The notes: generated by a model from the letters alone, not told the origin. A DNA stretch of 64,000 nucleotides from Hymenobacter sp. GOD-10R (GCF_035609205.1 NZ_CP141184.1:6252501-6316500); one strand, 5' to 3'; shown: positions 25,146-35,181, numbered from the stretch's first letter. A program made the numbers and translations.

Positions 25146-27626
25146 ATGCACGCTCTTACTCCTAAGCGGCTGAGAAAGCCGTTCACCTTTTTACTTGTTA
25201 CGCTAGGATACTTTATAGCGTGGTCTGCCAACGCGCAAACCGGTTCCATTCAAGGACACATTAGCACAGCCGCTGGACAACCAGCAGTTGGTGTATCGAT
25301 AGGAATAAAAGGAACTACTATCGGCAGCAACAGCGATAGTGATGGCAACTACCAGCTCACGCAACTCAAGCCGGGCACCTACACGCTAGGGGTGAGCATG
25401 GTGGGCTTCAGAACGCAACAGCGGCGCGTAGAGGTAAAAACAGCTGAAAGCGTGACGCAGAACTTCACGCTTGAACTCAGTAGCGAGCAGCTTAGTGAAG
25501 TCGTAGTAGAAGGGCAACAGGCAAATAAATTTGCCCGTAAATCGAGTGAATATGTGGGTAAAATGCCGCTCACGAACCTTGAAAACCCCCAGGTGTATGC
25601 TACAGTGGGGAAAGAACTCCTGACGGAGCAGCTTGTGTTTTCGGTAGACGATGCAACCCGCAACGTACCGGGTTTGCAAAAAATGTGGGAAGCCACCGGG
25701 CGTGGTGGCGACGGGGGCGCGTTCTACGCCAGCCGTGGCTTTGTGGTGTCGAGCCAATTGCGCAACGGTGTGGCAGGCAACGTAACCAGCGACATTGACG
25801 CCATCAACCTGGAAAAGCTAGAAGTTATTAAAGGCCCTTCAGCAACGCTGTTTGGCAGCTCACTGACCTCGTACGGAGGCTTGCTCAACCGCGTGACGAA
25901 GAAGCCATATGATAACGTGGGGGGTGAAGTTACTATGGCCGCCGGTAGCTATGGCTTCCACCGTGTGAGCGCCGACGTGAACTTGGTGGATGAGAATGCC
26001 CCGGCTGACCAGCCTAAGACGCTAGCCTTCCGCCTCAATACAGCTTATACCTACGAAGATAACTTTCAGAACGTCGGCTACACGGGCTTCAACAAGAACC
26101 TAGCAGTTGCGCCGAGCTTGCAGTTTCGCCCTAACGATCGACTGACCGTCAACCTAGACGCCGAGATTTATAAGGGTACTGGCGTAGGTAAGCAGCTTGT
26201 TTTCTTCTACTATCCCTCAGCCCAATTAGGCTTCGACCGCGCCGACAAATCACCGCTCGACTATCGACAGTCGTACCTAGGTCCGGGCTTGATACAGGAC
26301 TCGCGTAGCACCAACCTATTTGGGCAGGTACAGTACCGCATTTCGCCTAGCTTCACTTCGACTACTTACCTAACCTCTAGCCACAGCTTCTCCAACGGAG
26401 CCGGTCCCTACTTCTACCTCATGCCTGGTCCGGCTGGGGCGGCGTCTGATACCCTGGTGCGCGCCGATCAATCAACGGGCAATAGCCGTCGACAGATTTG
26501 GGAAGCTCAGCAGCTTTTCAACGGCGACTTCCAGCTTGGTTCGTTGCGCAACCGCGTGGTGCTAGGTCTCGATTTCCTGCGCGTCGATTCTAATGTGAAC
26601 TTCTTGGGAGGCAACTTTGATAAGGTGGTGCTGAACCAGCCCAACAACGGGTATAGTAGTTTTAATGGCCCGGCCTTGGCTGCGCAGTACGCGGCCTCTC
26701 CCCCGGCGCACTACTTGGTCACGACCAAGTCGAATACCTATAGCGCCTTCGTGTCGGATGTGCTGAACCTGACCGACCAACTCAGCGTGCTAGCGGCCCT
26801 GCGCCTCGACCATTTCGACAACAAAGGCGGCACCTACTATGGTCCCAACATGGCGTACTCGCAGACGGCATTGTCACCGAAGTTTGGCTTAGTGTATCAG
26901 CCGGTAAAAGACCGAGTATCGATGTTTGCCAACTATCAGAATAGCTTCAAAAATCCTACTGATGGTACCTACATCGATGTAAACCGTCAGATACAGACCG
27001 CCAAGGTGGAGCATGCAAACCAATGGGAAGCGGGCGTAAAGCTAGATGCTGCTAACGGCAAGGTAAGTGCCACCGTGAGCTACTACGACATACAGGTAAA
27101 AGACTTACTACGCACCACCCCAGTGCCAGAAACCGCCCCTGGTGCCAACGATGGTATTCCGAATGCCCAGACGCAAAACGGCACGCAGCTCAGCCGAGGT
27201 GCTGAGCTTAACTTGACCGCTAACCCCGTAGCAGGCCTCAACATTGTGGGAGGATTTGCCTACAACTTCTCCAAATGGCAGAACGCCAGCGAAATTGAGA
27301 ATGGTCGACGGCCTAACCTAGCTTCTTCGCCTTACCTAGCTAACGCTTGGGTAAGCTACCGCCAACCCGAAGGCATCTTGAAGGGACTAGGCGCAGGCTT
27401 TGGTGGCAACTACGCCAGCGAAAACCGGATTCAGAACACGGCAATCAACGTGTTTACGCTGCCGAGTTATACTGTACTGAATGCTAGCGCTTTTTACGAT
27501 CAACCGCACTATCGCATCGCGCTCAAGGTTGACAACTTAACGGATAAGCACTACTGGATTGGTTATACAACCATGACCCCGCAAAAGCTACGTAGCATCG
27601 TGGGTAGCGTAAGTTATAAGTTCTAA
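25146..27626 (+). CDS. TonB-dependent siderophore receptor
   Basis: An 826-residue outer-membrane receptor. The ATG at 25146 (MHALTPKRL) is chosen; the upstream TTG would add a non-signal stretch. A signal peptide ends near SANAQT. A carboxypeptidase-regulatory-like domain follows (GSIQGHISTAAGQPAVGVSI), then the plug (VDDATRNVPGLQKMWEATG, LEKLEVIKGPSATLFGSS, GGLLNRVTKKPYD) and a barrel ending RSIVGSVSYKF, with NLTDKHYWIGY near the end. This is the FhuA/FpvA siderophore type, not SusC. The next gene is a PepSY membrane protein 17 bp on, a frequent iron-uptake pair. The ligand is unknown. Confidence 0.93.
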   Translation: MHALTPKRLRKPFTFLLVTLGYFIAWSANAQTGSIQGHISTAAGQPAVGVSIGIKGTTIGSNSDSDGNYQLTQLKPGTYTLGVSMVGFRTQQRRVEVKTAESVTQNFTLELSSEQLSEVVVEGQQANKFARKSSEYVGKMPLTNLENPQVYATVGKELLTEQLVFSVDDATRNVPGLQKMWEATGRGGDGGAFYASRGFVVSSQLRNGVAGNVTSDIDAINLEKLEVIKGPSATLFGSSLTSYGGLLNRVTKKPYDNVGGEVTMAAGSYGFHRVSADVNLVDENAPADQPKTLAFRLNTAYTYEDNFQNVGYTGFNKNLAVAPSLQFRPNDRLTVNLDAEIYKGTGVGKQLVFFYYPSAQLGFDRADKSPLDYRQSYLGPGLIQDSRSTNLFGQVQYRISPSFTSTTYLTSSHSFSNGAGPYFYLMPGPAGAASDTLVRADQSTGNSRRQIWEAQQLFNGDFQLGSLRNRVVLGLDFLRVDSNVNFLGGNFDKVVLNQPNNGYSSFNGPALAAQYAASPPAHYLVTTKSNTYSAFVSDVLNLTDQLSVLAALRLDHFDNKGGTYYGPNMAYSQTALSPKFGLVYQPVKDRVSMFANYQNSFKNPTDGTYIDVNRQIQTAKVEHANQWEAGVKLDAANGKVSATVSYYDIQVKDLLRTTPVPETAPGANDGIPNAQTQNGTQLSRGAELNLTANPVAGLNIVGGFAYNFSKWQNASEIENGRRPNLASSPYLANAWVSYRQPEGILKGLGAGFGGNYASENRIQNTAINVFTLPSYTVLNASAFYDQPHYRIALKVDNLTDKHYWIGYTTMTPQKLRSIVGSVSYKF

Positions 27627-27643
27627 TTCAACCTCCTCTGCCT

Positions 27644-28801
27644 ATGAAGGCCAAGCAGCTCGTTGGCAAAGTACACCTCTGGCTCGGACTCACGTCTGGG
27701 CTAGTTGTGTTTATTGTCAGTATCACCGGTGCCATCTTCACCTTTCAGGACGAAATCCGGGATTTGACGGAGCCTTGGCGTAAAGTAGAGGTGCAAGCGA
27801 CAGCGCTGGTACTCCCCTCGCGCTTGCAAGCAGCGGCATTGGTGGGCCACCCCGGCGTAGCGGCACAGGAATCGTGGGTTACTTACTTCGGGCCGGAGCG
27901 CTCAGCCACGGTGTATTTCACCAACAAAGCGGGTACCCCTACACAGGTGTATCTGAATCCGTATACGGGACAGGTGCTACACGAGCAAGACCTGAGTACC
28001 CACTTCTTCACCATCGTTCAGGATTTGCATATGCACCTGTTACTGCCGCCTGCCATTGGAGAGTGGGTAGTCGGCATCAGCGTGGTCATTTTTGTGGTGA
28101 TGCTAGGCACTGGCGTAGTGCTGTGGTGGCCCAAGCGGAAACAAGAGCGCAAGCAACGCTTTACCATCAAGTGGAACGCACGATGGCGGCGTATTAACTA
28201 CGATTTGCACAACGTAATGGGCTTTTACGCGGCCAGCGTTGCCCTGATCCTAGCCCTCACAGGTCTGTTCATGATTTTTCCCTGGATGCTCAATTCGGTG
28301 GAGTTTGTGGCAAATGGCGGGCGAGAATACCCACAGGAAAAAGAGGTAGCAAAAGTTGATCCGCTGCAAACAGCTACCGCTGCTTCCCAGCCGTTAGCAG
28401 ACATCATTTACCGCACGGCGCGCCAGCTTTCTCCACGCGCTGAAATGATCCTTATTGCGCCCCGCGGTACCGACAAAGATCCGGTAGGCTGCTGGACCTA
28501 CCAGCAGACCCTGCACTACTACTATCGCGACGAGTTCAGCTTTCACCCCGTCTCTGGTAAAGTACTACAAGCTCGTTTTCACAATACGAAGAGCACTGGA
28601 AGAAAGCTCTCTGATGCGAATTATGATATTCACACGGGTCAGATCTTAGGTCTAGGTGGTAAAATCGTGGCGTTCCTGGTTAGTCTAGTTTCTGCTAGCC
28701 TACCTGTGACAGGCTTTCTGGTGTGGTGGGGCAGGCGAAACAAACCCGCGAAACCTAGCCGCGCTGCTCGCGCAGCTGCACCAGCTAAGGCTTATTCGTG
28801 A
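27644..28801 (+). CDS. PepSY-associated membrane protein, iron-uptake type
   Basis: A 385-residue inner-membrane protein with four predicted membrane spans. The first span (WLGLTSGLVVFIVSITGAIF) is followed by FQDEIRDL. Conserved His-containing motifs are FTIVQDLHMHLLLPP, INYDLHNVMGFYAA and ANYDIHTGQILGLGGK, typical of the PepSY-TM/PiuB family. Such proteins are thought to act as ferric-siderophore reductases. It is cotranscribed with the receptor (17-bp gap). The C-terminus is Ala/Lys-rich and cytoplasmic. A strong terminator follows. Confidence 0.9.
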   Translation: MKAKQLVGKVHLWLGLTSGLVVFIVSITGAIFTFQDEIRDLTEPWRKVEVQATALVLPSRLQAAALVGHPGVAAQESWVTYFGPERSATVYFTNKAGTPTQVYLNPYTGQVLHEQDLSTHFFTIVQDLHMHLLLPPAIGEWVVGISVVIFVVMLGTGVVLWWPKRKQERKQRFTIKWNARWRRINYDLHNVMGFYAASVALILALTGLFMIFPWMLNSVEFVANGGREYPQEKEVAKVDPLQTATAASQPLADIIYRTARQLSPRAEMILIAPRGTDKDPVGCWTYQQTLHYYYRDEFSFHPVSGKVLQARFHNTKSTGRKLSDANYDIHTGQILGLGGKIVAFLVSLVSASLPVTGFLVWWGRRNKPAKPSRAARAAAPAKAYS

Positions 28802-28850
28802 GCGGGCTATAGATTTTTGAGAGTTGGTAGCTTACTCGTTTCTCGAACCT

Positions 28851-28898
28851 CAGCTAACAAAAAAGGCGACCTATATAGGTCGCCTTTTTTGTTAGCTG
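28851..28898. terminator. Bidirectional intrinsic terminator
   Basis: A perfect 48-bp palindrome with 24-bp arms centred at 28874/28875. The inner GGCGACCTA is flanked by A6 and T6, so it serves both the rightward PepSY gene and the leftward outer-membrane gene. Confidence 0.9.
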
Positions 28899-28911
28899 AA
28901 AAGGAAAGTAC

Positions 28912-30441
28912 TTAGAACGTGAAACCAACAGTAGCCGTGGTGGTGAAACGGTTGGTATTAACAGCGATTACCGGTTGCGCGCCACTACTCAAGGTATAGG
29001 GGCTGTAGAAGCGGTCATTGGTGTTGTATACACCCGTCAGATCGAGGAAGAAGTTGTTTTGCCGCAGCCCTACCCCACCGGTAATATAATTTTGCGTGCG
29101 ATCGAAGTCGCTCGACTGGTATGGGTCGCCGTAGCGAGCATACCCTAGCCGCACCCGAAAAATATCGAGACGAGCCTCTCCACCAACTCGTACGTTTACC
29201 GTGGAGTGATATAGAGATTTTATTGCATCGTTTTCTGCATCATAGGTGTACGTAGCAGATGTGCTAGTAACGTCGTTATCGTCTGCATTGAACCGAGCTT
29301 GGTTGTAGTTCAAGTACTCTACATCGCCCGATAGAAAGCCATATTTCCCAATGGTCACAGCGACGCCGCCTGATGCCCGGAAAGGAGTCGTCAGTTGGTA
29401 AGTATACGAGCTAGGTTCTGTGCTCACGGTAGAACCTGTAGTCGTTTGACCACCACCTAGCGGAGCCGCAGGACTGAAGTTTGAGGTGAGCGTTGTGCCA
29501 TAGTCATCCGTCAGGCGCATAAACGTTGGCGTCTGAACAGAAGCCCCGATCCGCACCATATCCGCCACCCGGTAGATAGCCCCTATCCGCAGATTGAAGC
29601 CCGTGCCGCGCGTCTTGTACTGATCAACTAGCGCTAGGCTACCAAAGTAGTTCGAAACGTCATTGTCAGATTCTTGATAGTTGCGCGTTTCCTCATAGCG
29701 CGTACTTACAATACCCAAGCCGATACCTAGGTACAACTTGTCACGGTAGTTTGCGCCATACCCAAAGTCGTATTGGGTCTGCGCTCCCTTGGTCGTGACG
29801 ATTTCACTCTGGTTGATTGCACCCGCGCGCTGTAGCAGTGTCGGTGTGTAAGCTCGTCCGGTCTTAGGATCGATGTTGGTTAAGAGCGCACCGTAGGCTA
29901 AGCCATCCAGTGTTTCGTAGCTCTGGTTATCATCCTCCCGATAAATCTGCGTGCTATCTACCCGCTGCTCGCGGAAGCGTTGGAATATAGAGCGTTGATC
30001 TTCAATACTTCCTGCGTACCGGAAAGTAGTATTGAAATTATTTACCCGGTTTATTCCAACGGCAAAAGTGCCGCTGCGCCAATTGCTATCATCATTATCA
30101 GGCTTCCGGTTGGTAAAAGCAACACCAAAGCTAGCTACGTGCAAGTTGTTGCGCGAAGCATCTGTTGTAGAACCCGTACCCGTGCTGCTACTGCTAGTGA
30201 TGCTGTACCCTGGTGAAAAGGAAATCTCTGATTTCTGGTATAAGCCTAGCCCAGCAGGGTTAGTTATCAGACTGCCTAGGTCGGCACCCACCGCAACACT
30301 GGAGCCACCAATGGCTTGTGTACGGGCGGTACCTCCAAACTGCAAGCGTGAATAACGCAGGGCATCGTCTTCCGTTTGGGCAAAAGCGTGGCTGGCCCAG
30401 CCCATAAGAGCTAAGCCAAGCCAGTATTGTTTGTTTTTCAT
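28912..30441 (-). CDS. Outer-membrane protein, OmpP1/FadL/TodX-like
   Basis: A 509-residue beta-barrel protein. A signal peptide (MKNKQYWLGLALMGWASHAF) is cleaved near AFAQT. The family start DALRYSRLQFGGTARTQAIG and ADLGSLITNPAGLGLYQKSE matches OmpP1/FadL hydrophobic-compound transporters and related Bacteroidota proteins. The C-terminus TTTATVGFTF ends in aromatic Phe, as barrels do. It lies 67 bp downstream of the Gly/Tyr-rich lipoprotein gene on the same strand and is likely co-transcribed with it. The transported molecule is unknown. Confidence 0.82.
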   Translation of the reverse strand: MKNKQYWLGLALMGWASHAFAQTEDDALRYSRLQFGGTARTQAIGGSSVAVGADLGSLITNPAGLGLYQKSEISFSPGYSITSSSSTGTGSTTDASRNNLHVASFGVAFTNRKPDNDDSNWRSGTFAVGINRVNNFNTTFRYAGSIEDQRSIFQRFREQRVDSTQIYREDDNQSYETLDGLAYGALLTNIDPKTGRAYTPTLLQRAGAINQSEIVTTKGAQTQYDFGYGANYRDKLYLGIGLGIVSTRYEETRNYQESDNDVSNYFGSLALVDQYKTRGTGFNLRIGAIYRVADMVRIGASVQTPTFMRLTDDYGTTLTSNFSPAAPLGGGQTTTGSTVSTEPSSYTYQLTTPFRASGGVAVTIGKYGFLSGDVEYLNYNQARFNADDNDVTSTSATYTYDAENDAIKSLYHSTVNVRVGGEARLDIFRVRLGYARYGDPYQSSDFDRTQNYITGGVGLRQNNFFLDLTGVYNTNDRFYSPYTLSSGAQPVIAVNTNRFTTTATVGFTF

Positions 30442-30508
30442 AGGGTTAGAAGGTGACCACTAGTCGTTGGTCGTTCACCTGAATAACGCAGTTTTGCAAC
30501 GGGTAGTA

Positions 30509-31894
30509 TTACCGGATGCGGCCACGGCCGCCACCGCCACCACCGCCGCCACCAAAGTTACCTCCACCACCGCTAGAACCGCCGTAGGAAGGAGCAGGCG
30601 ACGACATGCGAGCTGGCTCCGAGTAGGTGCGTGCTGGTTCCGAGTACGTACGCGTTTCGTAAGAACGCTGCGGAGTCGTTCTGTTCTGATTGCTGTTTAT
30701 CTCACTGCTACGGAATGCATCGCTAAGACGACCCCGGCGCTGTGCTGGTTGGTAATCTTGGGGAGTAGCCGTGGCACCCGCGTTGCTGTTATCAACTATC
30801 TGGCTACGACGACCACGGCCCGAGTAGTCGAGGCTAGGCTGCTCAGCAGATTGCGTAGTAGCATCGAGCATCCGACGGTTCGTCCGGCCTTCACGTGCCC
30901 GTTGCTCCGTCTCGCTCATAAGGCGCTCGTTTAGGTTATAGTTGTTGTTTGGTGAAGCAAGGCCATTGGTTTGTTGCGGCTGCGTGGTACCTGCCTCTAC
31001 AAGACGACCACGTGCACGAGCTGGTGCAACGCTAGGAGCTGCATTACCAACCACACTCGTATTTGGTGCTGCTACTACTCCACTGGTATTTGGTGAAGCC
31101 ATCAAGCCTCCCTGGCTTACATAACGTCCGCCACGACCACCACCGGCACTGCCACCAACTGGCTGGCTAGCTGAAACTGCCTCCCGCGTACGATCTACGC
31201 GCGGAGCGTACCGTACATTGCGGCGACCGTTGTCTCCGCCACCCCAGTAGCCGGAGTAGCCAGAGTTGCCATACCCGTAACCATAGCCTAGGCCGTAACC
31301 GCCACCATATAGGCCACTGTAGTACGGATCGTAGAAGCCACCACCGTAGCCGCCATACCCAAGGCCATAAGGCCGATAGCCCCAGGGGCTGCCGAAGCCA
31401 AGGCCGATGCTCAGGTAAGAGCCACCGAAGCCATAGCCATATGGACTATACATCGAGCTGTAAAATGGGTCGTAGAAACCACCGCCATAGCCTAGGCCAT
31501 AGTATGGCGAGAAGGCGCTGCCGTAGCCACCACCCATGAAATACGGGTCGGTGTAGACGGGGCTGTAGTAGCTTAGGCCACTATAAGAAGAGTTATTGAA
31601 GCGACCTAGGCGTGAAGCATAGCTGTCGTCGTAGTACTCAGCAGAACCGCTCGACGAGCCGTTGCTACTGTTGCCGCTGTATTCAGGGTTAGTATCTTCG
31701 TCGATGCCTTGGCCCTGGGTAGCATATTGATTATTATCCGTCGCGATAGAAGCCGTGGCGGTTTGCGTCGTCCGATCCTTCGACGAATAATAGACGCCGT
31801 CGCTCTCCGTAGAGGTCAGGCCTGAGGTACTGGCGCAGCTACTTAGGGCGAGCAGCGCTACCGCAGGAACTAGGGTGGTTAGTTTATTTTTCAT
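30509..31894 (-). CDS. Gly/Tyr-rich low-complexity lipoprotein
   Basis: A 461-residue protein of unknown function. The ATG at 31894 (MKNKLTTLVPAVALLALSSC) is chosen because it gives a lipoprotein signal with Cys at residue 20; the frame upstream lacks signal character. The middle (about residues 90-215) is built of repeated GGGFYDPYYSG and GLGYGYGYG units. A disordered Arg/Ser/Asn segment follows, with ARTYSEP repeated in tandem, and the end is a poly-Gly run before RGRIR. The composition suggests a flexible surface or matrix-like protein. No enzyme motif is visible. Confidence 0.78.
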   Translation of the reverse strand: MKNKLTTLVPAVALLALSSCASTSGLTSTESDGVYYSSKDRTTQTATASIATDNNQYATQGQGIDEDTNPEYSGNSSNGSSSGSAEYYDDSYASRLGRFNNSSYSGLSYYSPVYTDPYFMGGGYGSAFSPYYGLGYGGGFYDPFYSSMYSPYGYGFGGSYLSIGLGFGSPWGYRPYGLGYGGYGGGFYDPYYSGLYGGGYGLGYGYGYGNSGYSGYWGGGDNGRRNVRYAPRVDRTREAVSASQPVGGSAGGGRGGRYVSQGGLMASPNTSGVVAAPNTSVVGNAAPSVAPARARGRLVEAGTTQPQQTNGLASPNNNYNLNERLMSETEQRAREGRTNRRMLDATTQSAEQPSLDYSGRGRRSQIVDNSNAGATATPQDYQPAQRRGRLSDAFRSSEINSNQNRTTPQRSYETRTYSEPARTYSEPARMSSPAPSYGGSSGGGGNFGGGGGGGGGRGRIR

Positions 31895-31988
31895 GGCTGC
31901 TTGCGCGTAAAGAGAAACCCAAATAATGGAGAACGAATGAGGCCCGGGAGCCTGCACTTCTAAAAAGAAAGCTACTCAGGGATAATAA

Positions 31989-32045
31989 CGTAAATTTACG
32001 CCGAATCGGTGCTTTTTTACCATCAAATCTTGTACCAGTACAAGA
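31989..32045. promoter_or_regulatory. Two palindromes in the divergent lipoprotein/proS region
   Basis: CGTAAATTTACG (31989-32000) is a perfect 12-bp palindrome. TCTTGTAC-CA-GTACAAGA (32028-32045) is an 8-2-8 inverted repeat, 33 bp before the proS ATG. They could be operators for either gene or, for the second, a small leader hairpin. No known regulator can be assigned. Confidence 0.4.
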
Positions 32046-32077
32046 ACCGCTTCGACTACTCAAAGATACTCTAAAAC

Positions 32078-33553
32078 ATGAGCAAAAGTTTGCCTAAGCG
32101 CAGCGAGGATTACTCCTTGTGGTACAATGAATTGGTAAAGCGTGCTGGCCTAGCCGAGAACTCCGCCGTACGCGGCTGCATGGTCATCAAACCGTATGGT
32201 TATGCCATCTGGGAAAAGATGCAGCGCCAGCTCGACGATATGTTTAAGCGTACAGGTCATCAGAACGCTTATTTTCCGCTTTTCGTGCCCAAAAGCTTGT
32301 TTGAGGCTGAGGAAAAGAATGCGGAAGGCTTCGCGAAGGAATGCGCCGTCGTGACACACTACCGGCTCCAGACAGACCCTGATAATCCCGGTAAGTTGCG
32401 CGTCGATCCGAACGCCAAACTAGAGGAAGAATTAATCGTGCGTCCGACCTCGGAAGCCATCATCTGGAGTACCTACAAGAACTGGATTCAAAGCTACCGC
32501 GACCTGCCCCTACTCATCAACCAGTGGGCCAACGTAGTGCGCTGGGAAATGCGCACGCGCTTGTTCCTACGCACGGCCGAGTTCCTCTGGCAAGAAGGCC
32601 ACACGGCTCACGCTACTGCCGAGGAAGCCTTGGCTGAAACCCGGCAGATGCTGAGTGTGTACGCCGAGTTTGCGGAAGAGCACCTAGCTCTACCGGTCGT
32701 ACGCGGCGTGAAGACTGAAAATGAACGCTTCGCCGGTGCGCTAGAAACCTACTGCATCGAAGGCATGATGCAGGATGGCAAGGCTCTGCAAGCAGGTACT
32801 TCGCACTTCTTGGGACAGAACTTCGCTAAGGCTTTCGACGTGCAGTTTCAGACCAAAGAAGGCCAGCTGGAGTACGTGTGGGGTACCAGCTGGGGCGTAA
32901 GCACGCGCTTGATGGGCGCACTCGTCATGGCGCACTCCGACGACGAAGGCTTGGTATTGCCACCAAAGCTAGCTCCTATCCAAGTGGTCATCGTGCCGAT
33001 TTATAAGACTGGTCAGCTCGACGAACTGCTGGAGCGCATCCGTCCCATTCAGATGGGTTTGATTGAGCGGGGCATCAGCGTGAAAGTAGACGACCGCGAC
33101 ACGGAGCGCCCCGGTTACAAGTTTGCCGAGTGGGAAATGAAAGGCGTGCCCGTGCGCTTAGCTGTCGGTGCCCGCGACCTTGATAACGGCACTGTGGAAG
33201 TAGCCCGCCGCGACACGAAGGAGAAGATGAACCTACCGCTAGCGGACATCGTGAACAGCATTGATCAGCTGCTCAAGGACATACAGACAAACATCTACCA
33301 AAAGGCGCTGGCCTACCGTGAAGAGCACACCACCCGCGTAGACACGTACGAGGAGTTCAAGCAAGTGCTCGATACGAAAGGCGGCTTTGTGGTGGCGCAC
33401 TGGGATGGCACCTCCGAAACCGAAGAGCGCATCAAAGACGAAACGAAAGCCACGATTCGTTGCATTGCACTCAACGAGCCCGAGGAGGAAGGCACCTGCA
33501 TCCTGACCGGCAAACCTAGCTCCCGCCGCGTACATTTCGCCCGGGCTTACTAG
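32078..33553 (+). CDS. proS: Prolyl-tRNA synthetase, archaeal/eukaryotic-type (ProS type 3)
   Basis: A 491-residue cytosolic class II aminoacyl-tRNA synthetase that charges tRNA-Pro. Class II motif 2 is visible as [28 protein letters not shown]. The motif-1 region begins [21 protein letters not shown], and the motif-3 region is [24 protein letters not shown]. The anticodon-binding domain starts at about 290 ([12 protein letters not shown]). A C-terminal zinc-like domain holds [18 protein letters not shown]. Length and lack of the INS editing insertion fit the short type usual in Bacteroidota. Confidence 0.97.
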   Translation: MSKSLPKRSEDYSLWYNELVKRAGLAENSAVRGCMVIKPYGYAIWEKMQRQLDDMFKRTGHQNAYFPLFVPKSLFEAEEKNAEGFAKECAVVTHYRLQTDPDNPGKLRVDPNAKLEEELIVRPTSEAIIWSTYKNWIQSYRDLPLLINQWANVVRWEMRTRLFLRTAEFLWQEGHTAHATAEEALAETRQMLSVYAEFAEEHLALPVVRGVKTENERFAGALETYCIEGMMQDGKALQAGTSHFLGQNFAKAFDVQFQTKEGQLEYVWGTSWGVSTRLMGALVMAHSDDEGLVLPPKLAPIQVVIVPIYKTGQLDELLERIRPIQMGLIERGISVKVDDRDTERPGYKFAEWEMKGVPVRLAVGARDLDNGTVEVARRDTKEKMNLPLADIVNSIDQLLKDIQTNIYQKALAYREEHTTRVDTYEEFKQVLDTKGGFVVAHWDGTSETEERIKDETKATIRCIALNEPEEEGTCILTGKPSSRRVHFARAY

Positions 33554-33559
33554 ACCAAT

Positions 33560-33583
33560 AGCGCAGGCTTTGTGGCCTGCGCT
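33560..33583. repeat. REP-like hairpin after proS
   Basis: AGCGCAGGC-TTTGTG-GCCTGCGCT is a 9-bp perfect stem with a 6-base loop, seven bases after the proS stop. The AGCGC ends and 6-base loop are the same layout as the hairpins at 14810-14833 and 14864-14883, so it may be a member of that repeat family. Confidence 0.5.
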
Positions 33584-33639
33584 GTGAACATACTAGGTGT
33601 GAACTACCAAGTCCACGCTACCTTACGAAACAGATTGCC

Positions 33640-33668
33640 CAACGCCCCTGACAACTTCAGGGGCGTTG
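33640..33668. terminator. Perfect hairpin between proS and the APC permease
   Basis: CAACGCCCCTGA (33640-33651) and TCAGGGGCGTTG (33657-33668) pair perfectly around a 5-base loop. No long T-run follows. It may form the proS transcript end. Confidence 0.55.
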
Positions 33669-33767
33669 CTGTTAGAATTAATTCCTATTTTGCCCAAACC
33701 CAGGACCTAGCTCACCTTTCTGGTGTACCGAAAAACTTCGTTGTAATTCACCAAAAGTAGCTCCCTT

Positions 33768-35180
33768 ATGAGTGCTCCTCAACTCAGTCGTGCCCTTGGT
33801 TTGCGCCTCGTGATTGTGGTCGTTATCGGCAACATTCTCGGATCAGGCGTGTACAAAAAAGTCGCGCCGATGGCCGCTGAGTTACACTCCTCGGGCTGGA
33901 TTTTGATTTGTTGGATTCTCGGCGGAATTATCACTCTATTCGGAGCCCTGAGCAACGCCGAAGTCGCTGGGCTCTTGGCCGATACCGGCGGCGACTATGC
34001 TTATTTCCGCAAGATCTACAACCGCTTTTTTGCTTTTATCTTCGGCTGGTCGCTGTTCACCGTAATTCAAACGGCAACCATCGCTTCTCTGGCTTACGTC
34101 TTTGCGCAATCGTTGGTCAGCATTGTCTCTGTGCCGCCCGTGCTGACGTCTTTGGCCGATTTCAGCGTTGCGGGGGTATTCTTTCCATTCGCCGACTTCA
34201 ACGTAAAACTCACTGCTATTCTGCTGATTGTGCTGCTTACCTGGCTGAATACCAGAGGCATCAAGACGGGTGCAAGCGTGAGCACCGCTATTCTAGCGCT
34301 GGTTTTTATAGGCATCTTCGTAATTATAGCCTTTGGCTTGGCGCACAGCCCCCAAAGCCTAGGTAGTGTTTTCTCGACGCAAACGACTGGCACCAACCAC
34401 ACCGTAACGCTCAGCAACATTTTTACGGGCATGCTGTCGGCGTTCTGGGCGTACCAAGGGTGGGCGTCGATCGGCTACATCGGAGGCGAAGTGAAGGACG
34501 CGAAGCGTACTATTCCGCGGGGCATTGCTGTCGGGGTGTTTATCATCATTACCTTGTATCTGCTGGTCAATACCACTTACCTCTCGCTCCTATCCATCCC
34601 CGAGCTTGAACAGGTTTACAAAGCCGGCAACCAGATAACGGCCGTTGAGGCAGTCAGAAGTTTTTGGGGTCAAAACGGCGCGCTGTTTATCTCGGTGCTT
34701 ATCCTGATTACGACCCTAGGTTGCACCAATGCGTCCATCTTATCGGGCTGCCGACCTTACTTCGCCATGGCCCGCGAAGGTCTTTTCTTTTCGAAGGCTG
34801 CCGAGCTAAACGAAGCACGCGTCCCAGCTAACTCCCTGGTTTTCCAAGGCGTTTGGTCTTGCTTGCTGGTACTTTCCGGCACGTTTGATCAGCTGACGGA
34901 CATGATCATCTTTGCCGTCTTTATTTACTATGGCGCTACGACGCTCGGCGTATTCATCCTGCGCAAACGCATGCCCGATGCACCGCGCCCTTACAAAGTG
35001 TGGGGCTACCCCGTGGTGCCCGCCATCATGATCATCTTTTGCATCTGTCTGGTTATCAACACCACTTTTGCCCGCCCACGGGAAGCGGCCATTGGCCTCG
35101 TGCTGATGCTAACCGGCGTGCCGATGTACCTGTGGTTCAACCGGAAAGAACGCGCTGTTTTGCAGGAGGAAGTAGCCTAG
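33768..35180 (+). CDS. APC-superfamily amino acid permease
   Basis: A 470-residue inner-membrane transporter with about twelve hydrophobic segments. TM1 holds the substrate-binding GNILGSGVYKKVAPMA motif of the LAT/APC family. EVKDAKRTIPRGIAVGVFII is the conserved loop before TM7. The C-terminal RKRMPDAPRPYKVWGYPVVP is the usual APC signature before TM11. It probably moves a neutral or basic amino acid by exchange or symport. It stands alone; the next gene converges with a single base between the stop codons. Confidence 0.92.
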   Translation: MSAPQLSRALGLRLVIVVVIGNILGSGVYKKVAPMAAELHSSGWILICWILGGIITLFGALSNAEVAGLLADTGGDYAYFRKIYNRFFAFIFGWSLFTVIQTATIASLAYVFAQSLVSIVSVPPVLTSLADFSVAGVFFPFADFNVKLTAILLIVLLTWLNTRGIKTGASVSTAILALVFIGIFVIIAFGLAHSPQSLGSVFSTQTTGTNHTVTLSNIFTGMLSAFWAYQGWASIGYIGGEVKDAKRTIPRGIAVGVFIIITLYLLVNTTYLSLLSIPELEQVYKAGNQITAVEAVRSFWGQNGALFISVLILITTLGCTNASILSGCRPYFAMAREGLFFSKAAELNEARVPANSLVFQGVWSCLLVLSGTFDQLTDMIIFAVFIYYGATTLGVFILRKRMPDAPRPYKVWGYPVVPAIMIIFCICLVINTTFARPREAAIGLVLMLTGVPMYLWFNRKERAVLQEEVA

Positions 35181-35181
35181 C

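Noticed and set aside
30509..31894. Gly/Tyr repeats as a possible CRISPR-like or tandem DNA repeat
   Set aside because: The units are irregular in length and stay in frame; they encode a low-complexity protein, with no spacers and no cas genes.
33572..33760. 62-codon frame between proS and the APC permease
   Set aside because: It runs through a hairpin and a perfect terminator-like stem and shows no signal peptide, domain or coding-like composition.
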